In this document: piece after piece, positions 7,976-18,900 of the stretch | Layout: each line of letters opens with the position of its first letter | How positions within the stretch are numbered: the first letter of the stretch is position 1 | From: a virus | Length of the DNA stretch: 53,642 bases | Strand: one strand, 5' to 3' | IMG/VR virus record: IMGVR_UViG_3300037502_003770 | Coordinates: 1-53,642 of that record | Translations under genes and position numbers: made by a program | Notes under the pieces: model-generated | Database searches by the model: none | Told to the model about the DNA's origin: nothing | Seen by the model: the letters and a program-made list of their open reading frames with translations, nothing else

Positions 7976-10000
7976 ATGAGTTTTATTATAAAAGATTCAA
8001 ATGTAACTATAAACACTAAATTAACTACTATTGGTAGGTTACAACTAAGTATAGGTAATTTAAATTTTTCAACTATTGAAGTAGGTGATTCTGAAATAGA
8101 TTATAATTATATTAATAAATATGATTTAGAGAATGATAGTACATTTTCTTTTAATATATTAAGACCAAAAGATATTAATTCTATAATAAAAAACCCTATC
8201 CCTATAAATAGTGGTTTTATTGAAACAAAATCTCCTATTACAAATATTTCTCCTATTGAAAAATATATAACTAATACAGCTGATGTAAGAGGGTTTTTTA
8301 CAGGTTCTACATTAAAAAGTAATTTAATAAAATATAGTTCTGCCGTTACAATAAATACTTTAACAGCTCAAACTAATACACTTGATTTAATTTCATATAC
8401 AGCAAATACTGGTGATTATATATTATTTGATATAAATAATAAAAATACAACTCAAAACCAGCAATATACTTTTACTTCAGCAACACCTTCTTATTGGTAT
8501 AAAGTAATTTCTAAAACAGGTACTAGTGTTACTTTAGATAGAAATCTTCCTGTATTATCTGGAAATACTAATAAGAGTTATTTTTATGTATTTAATAGTG
8601 GTAACTCTATTAATAATTTTTATGGTAACAGTTCACCTATTCAATATTGGGATGAATTAACTTTAACTTTTGATTCAAATACCAATGTATCTAATGACGA
8701 TGTAAAAGTTTGGAATTTCAATATTGTATATTCAGACTCTTTACTTGGTTTAAGTGGTTATACCGATAATTATTATAATTCTCAAAATTATCTTTCTTTA
8801 AAAAGATATATTAATGATTTTTATAATACTTCTAATAACATTTATAGAAATGCTTTAGGTATAGTTCATTATACAAATAACAGTATATCTAATTATTATG
8901 GTGAAGGTTTTGATAAAGCAACTTTAAAACTTACAATTCCAAATGTATTATATCATAATGCAGCTTCAACAGATTTAACAGGTATCACTACTGGACTTAT
9001 TTTAACTACTGAAAACGTTAAAAGAACAATATTAGATAGTGTTAATAGTGCATTTACTTTAACATACTATAATCTTATTGATAGTGAATTAAATGTTGTT
9101 GGAAAGGTATTTAATGATTTAAAAGTAATTGTTATTGAAGACCAAGAAATAATTACAGCATTATCTTATAAATCGAATAGAAATTATACATTACCTAATT
9201 TTAATAGTGTATCTACAGTTCCTACAACTAGTAATAATTTTGTAATTACAGCAAGTACTACACAACCAAAAGATGTATACGTTACATATCAATTAATAAA
9301 TACTGGTACTACAGCTAACTATATAGATTCTTATGGTTACTTAAATGGTATTCCTTGTCAATATATAAATAAAATTAGTGGAGTTACACAAAATAGAGAT
9401 ATACAATTTAGTTTCTTATCAGGTGATTTTCCTTTTTTAAGTAAATCTACTGATATATTAAATAATGGTTTAGGTGTACCCTTTAATCGTTTTAAATTGC
9501 TTGTGCAAGTAGTAAATCAAGGTGAGGAAATAGTAAATACTAATTGGAAAGAAATAGATTTAACATCTCAAGTTTTAGATACAACGAATTTGATTATTCC
9601 AACTTCTATTGGTGATAAATTAATTACTTTAAATGGTAATACTTTTGTAAGTAATTCTACTTCTTTTAGTATGAATACTCTTTTAAATATTCCTTCTAAT
9701 GAAGAAAATATTTTACTTAAAAATAATTATCTAGGTTTGGGAGAAGAATGTTTCTTCTTTGGAAATATCGAAGTAGATATTAACGCTATCGCTTTTGAAA
9801 CATCTTTTAATAATGTATTATCATTTAATCAATACAACACTTCAAATAACCCTACTTGGGTAAATACTTTACCTGTTTATATATCAGAAGTTGGTATTTA
9901 TGATAGTGAAAATAATCTTGTTGCAATAGGAAAATTAAAAAATCCTATTGAAAAGAAAAATGGTAAATTAATTATTCTTAGTTTAAGTTTAGATTTTTAA
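7976..10000 (+). CDS. Virion structural protein, probable baseplate/tail component
   Basis: I place the start at the ATG at 7976 (MSFIIKDSNVTINTKL) rather than further upstream, because the earlier codons run through the divergent promoter repeat; this gives 674 residues. The N terminus has the pattern LTTIGRLQLSIGNL, then VGDSEIDYNYI, seen at the start of large structural proteins of T4-like and jumbo phages. The body is beta-rich and Thr/Asn/Ser-rich. The C terminus (ISEVGIYDSENNLVAIGKLK) resembles the last strands of tail-collar proteins and recurs in the second virion protein at 10529. It is probably part of the baseplate or fibre attachment. The match is at pattern level. Confidence 0.7.
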   Translation: MSFIIKDSNVTINTKLTTIGRLQLSIGNLNFSTIEVGDSEIDYNYINKYDLENDSTFSFNILRPKDINSIIKNPIPINSGFIETKSPITNISPIEKYITNTADVRGFFTGSTLKSNLIKYSSAVTINTLTAQTNTLDLISYTANTGDYILFDINNKNTTQNQQYTFTSATPSYWYKVISKTGTSVTLDRNLPVLSGNTNKSYFYVFNSGNSINNFYGNSSPIQYWDELTLTFDSNTNVSNDDVKVWNFNIVYSDSLLGLSGYTDNYYNSQNYLSLKRYINDFYNTSNNIYRNALGIVHYTNNSISNYYGEGFDKATLKLTIPNVLYHNAASTDLTGITTGLILTTENVKRTILDSVNSAFTLTYYNLIDSELNVVGKVFNDLKVIVIEDQEIITALSYKSNRNYTLPNFNSVSTVPTTSNNFVITASTTQPKDVYVTYQLINTGTTANYIDSYGYLNGIPCQYINKISGVTQNRDIQFSFLSGDFPFLSKSTDILNNGLGVPFNRFKLLVQVVNQGEEIVNTNWKEIDLTSQVLDTTNLIIPTSIGDKLITLNGNTFVSNSTSFSMNTLLNIPSNEENILLKNNYLGLGEECFFFGNIEVDINAIAFETSFNNVLSFNQYNTSNNPTWVNTLPVYISEVGIYDSENNLVAIGKLKNPIEKKNGKLIILSLSLDF

Positions 10001-10522
10001 ATGAAAGATATTAATCTAATAAATGATAAAAATCAAATAGATTTAAATTCTTTGAGTAATTTTTTACTTGATAAAGAGGATGATTGTTTAGAAGTTTTTT
10101 TACAAATAAAAGGTTTTAAAGAAATTAATTATATTTCAGAATTCTTTTTTAAAAGAATATTACCTAATAATTATTTTAACAAAGGTTTAATACCAAAAGA
10201 ATTATGGTATGATTATTCTTTTTGTGAAATAGCTGTTTCTCATGAAGGTAATTTTTTAATGAATGTATCAGAAAATATTGAGAATTATTATTCTCTTTGT
10301 GAGAAAGCTGTTTCTCAAAATGGGGGTGCTTTATATCATGTGCCTAAAAATATTCAAGACTATTCTCTTTGCGAGAAAGCCGTTTTACAGAATAAAAATG
10401 TGATAAGATTTATAAAAGACCCTTTAATAAAACAACAAATAAAAGAGAAGTTTAATTTAATGGAATACATTTCTAAAGAAGTAAAGAAATTATTAAAAGA
10501 ATACTATTTAAAAGAAAAATAA
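10001..10522 (+). CDS. Short DUF4116-like repeat protein
   Basis: This 173-residue paralogue of the minus-strand repeat protein shares an N terminus (MKDINLINDKNQIDLNSLSN against MKDINQINDKNKIDLESLNN). It has three repeat units (SFCEIAVSHEGN, SLCEKAVSQNGG, SLCEKAVLQNKN) and the segment MEYISKEVKKLLKE, here at the C terminus. It is effectively a short version with most repeats and the second half missing. The ATG follows the virion protein stop directly, so it is co-expressed with structural genes. The function is unknown; a chaperone or effector role is guesswork. Confidence 0.75.
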   Translation: MKDINLINDKNQIDLNSLSNFLLDKEDDCLEVFLQIKGFKEINYISEFFFKRILPNNYFNKGLIPKELWYDYSFCEIAVSHEGNFLMNVSENIENYYSLCEKAVSQNGGALYHVPKNIQDYSLCEKAVLQNKNVIRFIKDPLIKQQIKEKFNLMEYISKEVKKLLKEYYLKEK

Positions 10523-10528
10523 CATATA

Positions 10529-13042
10529 ATGGGATTCATTAAACAAAGTATTACTAATAATCAGGTAGATTTAACTGCATATTTAACACAAGAAGCTAGA
10601 AAAAATATATTAGATGGTGATAGAGAAGATTTTCAAATATCATATTTTTCTTTATCTGATTCAGATACAAATTATTTCACTTCTAAAGAAATAGTTAATT
10701 CAACAAATAATATATTACCTTCGGGTATGGTTCCTGATATTACAGGTGATTATAATGGTGTTATTAAAAGTATTGCTGGTGGTACTTTGAATCCTAAATA
10801 TTTTTTAAGTGGTTCTACAACTAATAAAGTAGGTATTCCTGGTACATCAGGTTTAGTAGGTGACCAAATCCTTACTGTTAGTTTTATTAATAGACCAATA
10901 AATGAACAATCTTTTATTGATGTTTATCCTACTCTTACTAATGTAAGTAAATCTTTTAGATATTCTATTCAAACAGGATTAGTACCACTTTCAACACCTG
11001 AAACCAATACTTTACAAAATATTAAATATTCATTATCTATTTCAGATATTAGAATACTTAATTCTAATGGTACTCCAGCTGATACAACAGCTTTATTAAA
11101 TCAAGATATAAAAAAATTAATAGAAAATTCATTATATTTTTTTGATATTAATAGAAATTGTAGAAGTAAAAATATTATAGTAGAAAATAGTGTTAGTACA
11201 ATATCTGAAATTAGATTAGATTTCCCTATTAGGGATAATAGATTTACTAATACATACCCTAATATATCTTCAGGTAATACTTTAAATAATATACGATTTA
11301 CAGCTAAAATAAATATTACTTCATTATCATTTTTAAATCTATCACTTAATAGTAATGAGTTTCTTTTTTCAGTAAATAACCCATTAATTAATCAAATTAA
11401 TGGTTCTGGAGGTGTACCACAAATTAGCTTATCACAAAACGCTAGAATTAGAATAAATAATTTAGTTTTACCTGAATCAGTTAGTCTTTCAAATATTATA
11501 GCATTAAAAGAGATAGAAAAAAATGAAGATGGTACTTTAGGTTTTCAAAAAACTCAAACTAGACAAGGAACTACAACTGTAGATGGTCCAGATTTAAAAT
11601 TTACTAAAATTAATCTTGATAATATATTAAATCCTAATGCTAATTTAGCTATGAGTTTTAATATTCCTATTACTACTCCACAAATATCTACATATTTATC
11701 TCGTTTTAATAATACATCATTACAAAGTTTAATTCAACCAACAGCAAATACATCTACTTATAATAACATATTTATTTTAGTTGAAATACCTCAAAATAAA
11801 TATGGTGAAATTATAGATGGTAAAACTATTGAATTAAATATACCTGTAAAATCAGCTTCTACTGTTCAAAATTATAGTTTATATAGTACATATTTCCGTA
11901 GTGAAACATTTCCTAATACTTTAAATTATAATACGTTATTAAGCGACCCTAATTCTTTTTCATCTTATTTTAGTGATGTAAACCCTTCATTAAATAATGA
12001 TAATAATTCAAACGTATCTTATTTATTTTCAAATGAAATAAATAAACCAATATCAACTGAACTTGTTTTAGGAAATAGTTTATTTAGTGGGAGTACAATA
12101 TTAAATTCTAATGGTTATAATGTACCATTTAGTAGTAATATACCTAATAATACTTTAATACAAGTAAGAATTAAATTTAATTCAGGTACTAATCAAAATA
12201 TAAATGATTTATTAGTATTTAATTCTAATAATGAATATATTATTGAAGGTCAAACTCTAACAAATAGAACATTTATAAACCCTGAATTAGCTACAGAAGA
12301 TGAACCAGGTTCTTTTGTTAATAGAGCTTATTATTTTTCATTACCTACTGTTAATAATGATTTAATTTTAAATATAAGAAATTTAAGAAGTTTATCTCAA
12401 TTAGAAGGTTTAACTATTTTTAATACTGGTCCTGATGTATTTAATACTGGTTCATATAATTTAACAATAACTGTAAATCTTTTAAATTCAGTTACAAGTG
12501 AATCAACTTGGAATAAATTTACTAATGTAAATAAATTTTCAACAAATTCATTAAATAATACAGGAAATAAAAAATGGGCTAAATATGATGGTGCGTTATT
12601 AGATAAACCTGTAGGTATTGCTTTCTTAGATAAAGGATTTTTACTTATAACAGACCCAACAATAGTTAATAACTTTAATTATACAGGTGCAACCTCATCA
12701 GGATATAATAATATTACATCAGGTTTAACTTATAGTGGTGGAACTTCTGAATTTACTAGAATATATTTTACTGATACAGATGCAGCTAATATTTCTTTTG
12801 ATAGTATAACTACTGAATATACACAAAATATATTATGTTTAGCTTTAAATAATGAATTTATTACAACTAATAATCCTACTTATCAGTTAGCGTATCAAGA
12901 TGAAAATGTTAAACCATTATATTTTACTCAAATTAATTTACATAATAAAAATGGTAAAATAGTAGGTATTGCAAAAACATCTGAACCAATAAAAAGAACT
13001 TTATCTTCAGTAAATATTTTTAATATCAAGTTGAAATTGTAA
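10529..13042 (+). CDS. Large virion structural protein, probable baseplate/tail component
   Basis: This 837-residue protein has the same layout as the virion protein at 7976. The N-terminal pattern is LTQEARKNILDGDREDF then YFSLSDSDTNYFTS. A long beta-rich, Asn/Ser/Thr-rich body follows. The C-terminal region reads YFTQINLHNKNGKIVGIAK. The SDSDTNY box corresponds to VGDSEIDY of the other protein and to similar boxes in jumbo-phage structural proteins. It starts six bases after the small repeat protein. The exact position in the particle cannot be told. Confidence 0.7.
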   Translation: MGFIKQSITNNQVDLTAYLTQEARKNILDGDREDFQISYFSLSDSDTNYFTSKEIVNSTNNILPSGMVPDITGDYNGVIKSIAGGTLNPKYFLSGSTTNKVGIPGTSGLVGDQILTVSFINRPINEQSFIDVYPTLTNVSKSFRYSIQTGLVPLSTPETNTLQNIKYSLSISDIRILNSNGTPADTTALLNQDIKKLIENSLYFFDINRNCRSKNIIVENSVSTISEIRLDFPIRDNRFTNTYPNISSGNTLNNIRFTAKINITSLSFLNLSLNSNEFLFSVNNPLINQINGSGGVPQISLSQNARIRINNLVLPESVSLSNIIALKEIEKNEDGTLGFQKTQTRQGTTTVDGPDLKFTKINLDNILNPNANLAMSFNIPITTPQISTYLSRFNNTSLQSLIQPTANTSTYNNIFILVEIPQNKYGEIIDGKTIELNIPVKSASTVQNYSLYSTYFRSETFPNTLNYNTLLSDPNSFSSYFSDVNPSLNNDNNSNVSYLFSNEINKPISTELVLGNSLFSGSTILNSNGYNVPFSSNIPNNTLIQVRIKFNSGTNQNINDLLVFNSNNEYIIEGQTLTNRTFINPELATEDEPGSFVNRAYYFSLPTVNNDLILNIRNLRSLSQLEGLTIFNTGPDVFNTGSYNLTITVNLLNSVTSESTWNKFTNVNKFSTNSLNNTGNKKWAKYDGALLDKPVGIAFLDKGFLLITDPTIVNNFNYTGATSSGYNNITSGLTYSGGTSEFTRIYFTDTDAANISFDSITTEYTQNILCLALNNEFITTNNPTYQLAYQDENVKPLYFTQINLHNKNGKIVGIAKTSEPIKRTLSSVNIFNIKLKL

Positions 13043-13045
13043 ATA

Positions 13046-13061
13046 TTTTGACTATTTATAT
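13046..13061 (+). promoter_or_regulatory. Promoter candidate TTTTGACTATTTATAT
   Basis: These 16 bases lie in the 31-base gap before the resolvase gene, with CTATTTA starting 22 bases upstream of its ATG. The identical 16-mer occurs upstream of tnpB at 22155-22170. Reading it as a -35/-10 pair would put the -10 box on the start codon, so the CTATTTAT core is the more likely element. Confidence 0.5.
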
Positions 13062-13073
13062 TAAAATATTTAT

Positions 13074-13670
13074 ATGATTAAAAGTAATGTTATTTTAGGT
13101 TTTGATATTTCAACAACATGTATTGGTTTATCTATATTTGATGAGAGTGGTACATTTTTAGAATTAAAACATATTAAATTAGATGTTGATAAAAAGATTT
13201 TACCTGAAGATAGGTATTTAATAAAAGCTGATATTTTTTCAGAATATTTAACTTTTATAAAAGAAAAATATAATGTAATAAACATTATAGTTGAAGACCC
13301 ATTACAATCATCAAATAACAAATTTACTGTTAATGCTTTATTAAGGTTTAATGGTATTTGTTGTTATATATTGTATAATCTATTTAAATTATCACCTTTA
13401 TTTATACCTATTCATGATATTAGAAGAGCTTTATGTCCAGAATTATTAACATTTAAAAATGGTAAAGGTACATTAAGTTTTAAATCTAAAAATTTAGACC
13501 CTAAAGAATATATTTTTTCTAAAATAAACAATCTTTATCCAGTATTAAGTAATCATTGGTTATATAATAAAAATGGTAATTTAAAAAGTGAAAATTATGA
13601 TATGACCGATGCAATGGCTGTATCTTTAGCTTATTTATTAATAAATAATATAATACAAATTAACGAATAA
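13074..13670 (+). CDS. ruvC: RuvC-like Holliday junction resolvase
   Basis: Family enzymes cut four-way DNA junctions during recombination or before packaging. The 198 residues keep the RNase H-like acidic set: Asp in ILGFDISTTCIGLSIFD (residue 11), Glu in IIVEDP (near 72), and paired Asp at 176 and 179 in DMTDAMAVSLA. The layout Asp-Glu-Asp-Asp and the length fit phage RuvC-like proteins. It sits between the virion genes and a UVR-motif protein, just downstream of a promoter candidate, so late expression is plausible. Confidence 0.85.
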   Translation: MIKSNVILGFDISTTCIGLSIFDESGTFLELKHIKLDVDKKILPEDRYLIKADIFSEYLTFIKEKYNVINIIVEDPLQSSNNKFTVNALLRFNGICCYILYNLFKLSPLFIPIHDIRRALCPELLTFKNGKGTLSFKSKNLDPKEYIFSKINNLYPVLSNHWLYNKNGNLKSENYDMTDAMAVSLAYLLINNIIQINE

Positions 13671-13674
13671 TAAC

Positions 13675-14322
13675 ATGAGAAGAAAAAAACCAACAGAAGG
13701 AAATGAGTTTTTTAATCAATTTATGAATATTTTAATGTATAATAAACATATTGAAGAAACATTTTTTTATAAATTTGAAGAAGAAGAATTGGAGGATATT
13801 AAAAATAATGAACCCGAAATTGCTCAACTTGTAGACCAAATTAAAAACAAAATGCCTTATAGTTTTGGTTTTGAAATGTATTTTTATGATGATGTTGGTT
13901 ATTATATATTTAAAAATATGTTAAATAAATCAATAGGTGTTGATATGGATATTTCCGAAGAAATTAATGAAAATGAAATAGAATCACATTTTTGTTTTCC
14001 ATTCCCAATAGATAAAAATAGTATTTTAGTTTTAGGTCAAGAACATTTTGAAAATTTAGATAAAACTAAAAAAGAAGCTGTGCTAATAGTAACAATTTAC
14101 AGACCTTCAGCTTTAGAATCTTTGGATGAATTTTTATTAGAACATCAACAAGATGAACAAACACAAACAAAACCTAAATCTAATAAAAGAAAAACATTAG
14201 AAGATTTAGAAAAAGATTTGCAAGATGCTTTAAAAATTGAAGATTATGAGAATTGTGCAAAAATTCAAGTAAAAATAGATAAAATTAAAAATAAAGTAGT
14301 AAAAAGACCTTCAAAAAAATAA
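13675..14322 (+). CDS. Hypothetical protein with C-terminal UVR motif
   Basis: This 215-residue protein has an acidic N-terminal domain of unknown fold (residues 1-155, Glu/Asp-rich) and a linker with QTQTKPKSNKRK. The C-terminal helical hairpin LEDLEKDLQDALKIEDYENC then AKIQVKIDKIKNK fits the UvrB/UvrC interaction (UVR) motif, which mediates protein-protein contact. It follows the resolvase by four bases, so a recombination or repair role with a host or phage UVR partner is possible. The N-terminal domain is not recognised. Confidence 0.7.
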   Translation: MRRKKPTEGNEFFNQFMNILMYNKHIEETFFYKFEEEELEDIKNNEPEIAQLVDQIKNKMPYSFGFEMYFYDDVGYYIFKNMLNKSIGVDMDISEEINENEIESHFCFPFPIDKNSILVLGQEHFENLDKTKKEAVLIVTIYRPSALESLDEFLLEHQQDEQTQTKPKSNKRKTLEDLEKDLQDALKIEDYENCAKIQVKIDKIKNKVVKRPSKK

Positions 14323-14347
14323 CAATTTATATAATAGTTTATATTAT

Positions 14348-14382
14348 AATCACTTACAAAAACAGTAAGTGATTATTTTTTT
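14348..14382 (+). terminator. Rho-independent terminator
   Basis: The 10-bp perfect stem AATCACTTAC (14348-14357) / GTAAGTGATT (14365-14374) has a seven-base loop and is followed by ATTTTTTT. It closes the resolvase/UVR-motif transcript before the phosphoesterase gene. Confidence 0.85.
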
Positions 14383-14400
14383 ACATAAATTATTAAATAA

Positions 14401-15984
14401 ATGAATAAAATAGAAATTTTTAAGGAAATTCTTAAACATAGTATCGAAAATAATAAATCAATTAGACAAACATCACTCTTTTTTAATAAGAGTCAAAATT
14501 TCTTTAAAAGAAATCGTCATTTAATTGAATCTTCAACTGAATTACAAGAATTATATCGTGAATATTGTAATAATCATTATTTTAATACTAAAAGCAATCA
14601 ACCTATACCTTTAAAAGCGACAACTATATCTACAACATCTGAACAAGATGATGATATTGATGCACAAGGCAGTACAACCTTTATTGAAAGGGATTCTGAG
14701 AATAAAATATTATATTATCATTATAATATACCTATTAAAGATTCTTTACCTTTAGTTGGTAAATTTTCTCGTATTGAATTTGAATTGTTATATTCTAATT
14801 ATCCTTATATAACAAGAAATTCACTATCACAATTTTTTCCTTATTTGAATTTTCTTGATTTTAAACGTATTCTTAGAGTATTCAATATTACTAAGGATAA
14901 ACTATTTCCTCAACATATTCTTGAAGAACATACTGAAGAACAAATAGCTGAATTTGCTTTAAAAGCAAAAGAACATTCTTCTCATAAAAAGTTTATTGAG
15001 AATAAAAATAGTTTTTTTGAACAAACAACAAAGACTTTACAAAAAGAACTTTTTTCAATACAAGAAAATAAAGATTTTATTTTACAAAATTTAGATTCTT
15101 TATTAAAGAAATATAGTACAGAAGGTTTATTAGTAAAAAAACAGAAATATACAGGTGATAAAGATGAACCAAAATCATTATTTATTTATATTTCTGACCA
15201 ACACGTAGGTGCTTCTAATAATTATGAATCACTTTATGATAATGAATATAATGAAAAAATTTATATAGGTAGAATAGATAAGATATTAGAAAATATTATT
15301 CCAGTTATAATGGATAATAATTTTGAAAATATTTATATTAATAACTTAGGGGATAATTTAGATGGTTATAATGGTTTTACAACTAGAGGTGGTCATACAT
15401 TAGAACAGAATTTAGATAATAAAGAACAATACAAAGTTTATATAAATTCAATGATATATTTATTTAATGAATTATATAAATATTCAAATAAATTTAATAA
15501 TTTACATGTTTTTTGTGTTGGTGATGATAATCATAGTGGTGATTTTGGTTATATGGCAAATTATAGTTTAAAAATATTAAGTGAAAAAATGTTTGAAAAT
15601 TTAACATATACTATTTTCGATAAAACATTAGGTCATTATCAATATGGTGTACATACTTTTATCTTATCACATGGAAAAGATAAAAAAGTAATGAAAAGTA
15701 ATATGCCTCTAATTTTAGACCATAAAACTGAAAATTTACTTACGCAGTACATCATGTACAATAATATACCTACAACTAATAATAATATTTCTTTTGTTAA
15801 AGGTGATTTACACCAAAGTTGTTCACAAACAGGTAAATTATTTAGATATAAGAATGTAGGTTCTATCTTTGGTTCAAGTGGTTATATTATGTTAAATTTT
15901 GGATTTACAAAACCATCTTTTTCTTTTGATATAGTTTATAAAGAAAAAAATATTATTTATGAAAGATACGTTAATTTAAATTAA
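14401..15984 (+). CDS. Calcineurin-like metallophosphoesterase with N-terminal HTH-like region
   Basis: The 527 residues fall into two parts. Residues 1-60 look like a helix-turn-helix (SIRQTSLFFNKSQNFFKRNR). From about 255 there is a metal-dependent phosphoesterase core: SDQH (DxH), NNLGDNLDG (GDxxD), VGDDNHSGD in place of GNHD, LSHGKD, and KGDLHQ. These are the usual dimetal ligands. Related proteins are common in large phages and the natural substrate is generally unknown; nucleic acid is a fair guess beside the DNA polymerase. A terminator upstream and the polymerase three bases downstream suggest a polymerase operon. Confidence 0.8.
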   Translation: MNKIEIFKEILKHSIENNKSIRQTSLFFNKSQNFFKRNRHLIESSTELQELYREYCNNHYFNTKSNQPIPLKATTISTTSEQDDDIDAQGSTTFIERDSENKILYYHYNIPIKDSLPLVGKFSRIEFELLYSNYPYITRNSLSQFFPYLNFLDFKRILRVFNITKDKLFPQHILEEHTEEQIAEFALKAKEHSSHKKFIENKNSFFEQTTKTLQKELFSIQENKDFILQNLDSLLKKYSTEGLLVKKQKYTGDKDEPKSLFIYISDQHVGASNNYESLYDNEYNEKIYIGRIDKILENIIPVIMDNNFENIYINNLGDNLDGYNGFTTRGGHTLEQNLDNKEQYKVYINSMIYLFNELYKYSNKFNNLHVFCVGDDNHSGDFGYMANYSLKILSEKMFENLTYTIFDKTLGHYQYGVHTFILSHGKDKKVMKSNMPLILDHKTENLLTQYIMYNNIPTTNNNISFVKGDLHQSCSQTGKLFRYKNVGSIFGSSGYIMLNFGFTKPSFSFDIVYKEKNIIYERYVNLN

Positions 15985-15987
15985 AAT

Positions 15988-18900
15988 ATGAGTACTAATA
16001 GAAATTATAAAACACTAACAGAAGAAGAACTTAATAATATTGAGAAATTTTTAAATGGTCATAACGATAAACAATATGTAACAGCTGTAGAAACATTTTA
16101 TAATTCTAATATAGCGAAATTAATAATAAAGGATAAAAATACTCGTAAGGTTTCAATTGAAGATTACGAGTATAAACCTTTTATATACCTAAAGGATTTA
16201 AAAAGTTATAATATATCATTATTCGATAATGATAAAGAGCGTTTAAATAAAGCTTTAAAAAAATATAATATTACAATCAATAAACTTCAAACCAAAGACC
16301 ATAATGGAGCTGAGGTTGAAAGATTATTTAATGGTTATAAATATTTAGTTGAAACTAGTTCTAAATATGGTTTTAATGCAATAGCAAACTTTTTTAAAGA
16401 AGGTGGTATTGATTTATTTAGAAAAGCTACTAAAAGTAAAACTTATAATGTTTTAGAAGTAAAATCTAAAAATGAAAATGATTTATATATCAATATCGAA
16501 GATAATCTTTATTTAAATCTTAAAACTAATAAATACGAGATTATTTTAAAAGATTATAGATATATTGAATTTAATAGTATTAAAGTATCTATTAAAAACA
16601 AAAAAGTAAATCAAGAAGCTGAAGATTTCGATTTCGATGATGATTCAGATAATATTAACAAAAAAAGATATTATATTGAAGAAGATAATAATTTAAGGGT
16701 TGTTATTGATGAAGAAATAGAAGTTGGTGATAAGTTAGTTTTAAATTATAATATTTCAAATAGAAACTTTTATTTTAAATTAACAAATGATGAACAATTT
16801 TTAATTTCAACAGGTATTCGTTTATTTAAAGGTTATGAAACTTATAGTGATGTACATAAATTAACACTTGATATTGAAACTACAGGTCTTGACCCTAAAC
16901 GTAGTGAAATATTTTTAATTGGTATTAAAGATAATTATGGTTTTGAACAGGTATTAGAGGGTAGTGAAAAACAAATGATTATTGATTTGTTTAAAACCTT
17001 AATTAAAATAAAACCAAGCATTATTTTAGGACATAATAGTGAAGAATTTGATTTTAATTTTATATTAAAAAGAGCTGAACTATTAGGAATTGATTTAACT
17101 CAAATACAAACAACTCTTTCTAAAGAAAAAGTAATTTATAAGAAAGAAGGTTCTTCTGTTAAATATGGTAATGAGACTCATTTTTATTCTCAAACTATAA
17201 TGTATGGATTCAATGTAATTGATACAATGCACTCTGTAAAAAGAGCGCAAGCAATTAATTCAGATATTAAAAGTGCAAATTTAAAATATATATGTAAATT
17301 TTTAGATGTTGCTAAACCTAATCGTATTTATATTAATGAAGGTTCTGATATTTTTGGGTTCTATAAAGAAAATAAAAATTTTATCATAAATTTAGAAAAT
17401 TCTGAATATTTTATTTTACCTGACGAATATCAAGAAAACCCAAACCAATATTTATTAGATAAAAATTTAGATAAAAACTTTCAGGTAATCACAGGTAAAG
17501 AAATAACAAAAAGATATTTATTAGATGACTTATGGGAAACATTAGAAGTTGATAGAACTTATAATGAATCTACATTCCTTTTATCTAAATTATTACCAGT
17601 ATCTTTTGCTAGAACTGCAACTATTGGTGGAGCTGGAACATGGAACCTTATAATGACCTCTTGGAGCTACGAGAAAAACTTAGCTATTCCATATACACCA
17701 AAGAAACCAAAGTTCACTGGTGGTCTTTCTAGGAGCTTTAAAGTTGGTTTTTTAACTAAGATTGCTAAAGAAGATTATTCAGGTCTATACCCATCTCTTG
17801 AACTAGAATTTGATATTTTTCCAAAACATGATATAACAAATGCTTTATTTGGTATTCTATTATTTTTGAAACTTAATAGAGATAAATTTAAAAAACTAGC
17901 AAAAGATGAAACATTAGAAGACCAATTGAGAAAATTCTATGATTCAAAACAACTTCCTTTAAAAATATTAAACAACTCAAATTTTGGTGCTTTAGGTAGT
18001 GAATTTTTTAATTGGTCAGATTTTGACTGTGCAGAAAGAATTACTTGTTGTGGAAGACAGTATTTAAGATTAATGGTTGATTATTTTATGCAATTTGGGG
18101 CAACTCCAGCTGTATTAGATACTGATGGTTGTAACTTTATTTTACCTAAAATGGTTGATATTGACGAAAAATTTAATAAAGTAAAACCTTATCCTATTTC
18201 TGAATTTATTTATTTTAATGGTAAAAAAGAAGAAAAAGGTGTAGATGGATTTTTAGATTGTTTGGTTGATAATTTTAACAATAATGTTTTAGCTAGTCCA
18301 TATATGAAATTAGATAATGATGGTTTATGGGAATCTGCTATTAATGTATCTAAGAAAAATTACGCTAATTTAGAATATGATAAAAAGAAAAATAAATACA
18401 AAGTTAAATATGTAGGTAATACAATTAAATCAAGAACAATGCCTGAATATATTGAGGAATTTATCAATGAAGGTGTTATGATGATTTTAAATAACAAACC
18501 TAAAGAATTTATCGAGTATTATTATCAATATTTAACTAAAATTTACTTAAAACAAGTACCTTTAAAACAAATAGCTTCTAAAAAAAGAATCAAAGAAAGT
18601 ATTACAGAATATATTAATAGAGGTGTTGATAAAACAGGTAAACCTAAAGCAAAGAAAGCTTTTATGGAATTATTGATTGAAAATAATTTAACAACCGATA
18701 ATATTGATTATGTTTATGTTATTAATAATGGTACAGCTAAAAGTCATGGTGATTCAAAAGTAAATAAAAAAACAGGTAAATTATACTCATATATGTTAAC
18801 AAAAGAAGATATTGAGGATAATCCTGAACAAATAGGAGATTATAATGTTGCTAAATATATTGATAGTTTTAATACAAGGGTTGAAAAATTATTACTAGTA

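Noticed and set aside
13070-13321. Minus-strand open frame of 83 codons opposite the resolvase
   Set aside because: It lies wholly inside the resolvase gene, whose catalytic motifs are clear; it is a frame shadow typical of A/T-rich DNA.
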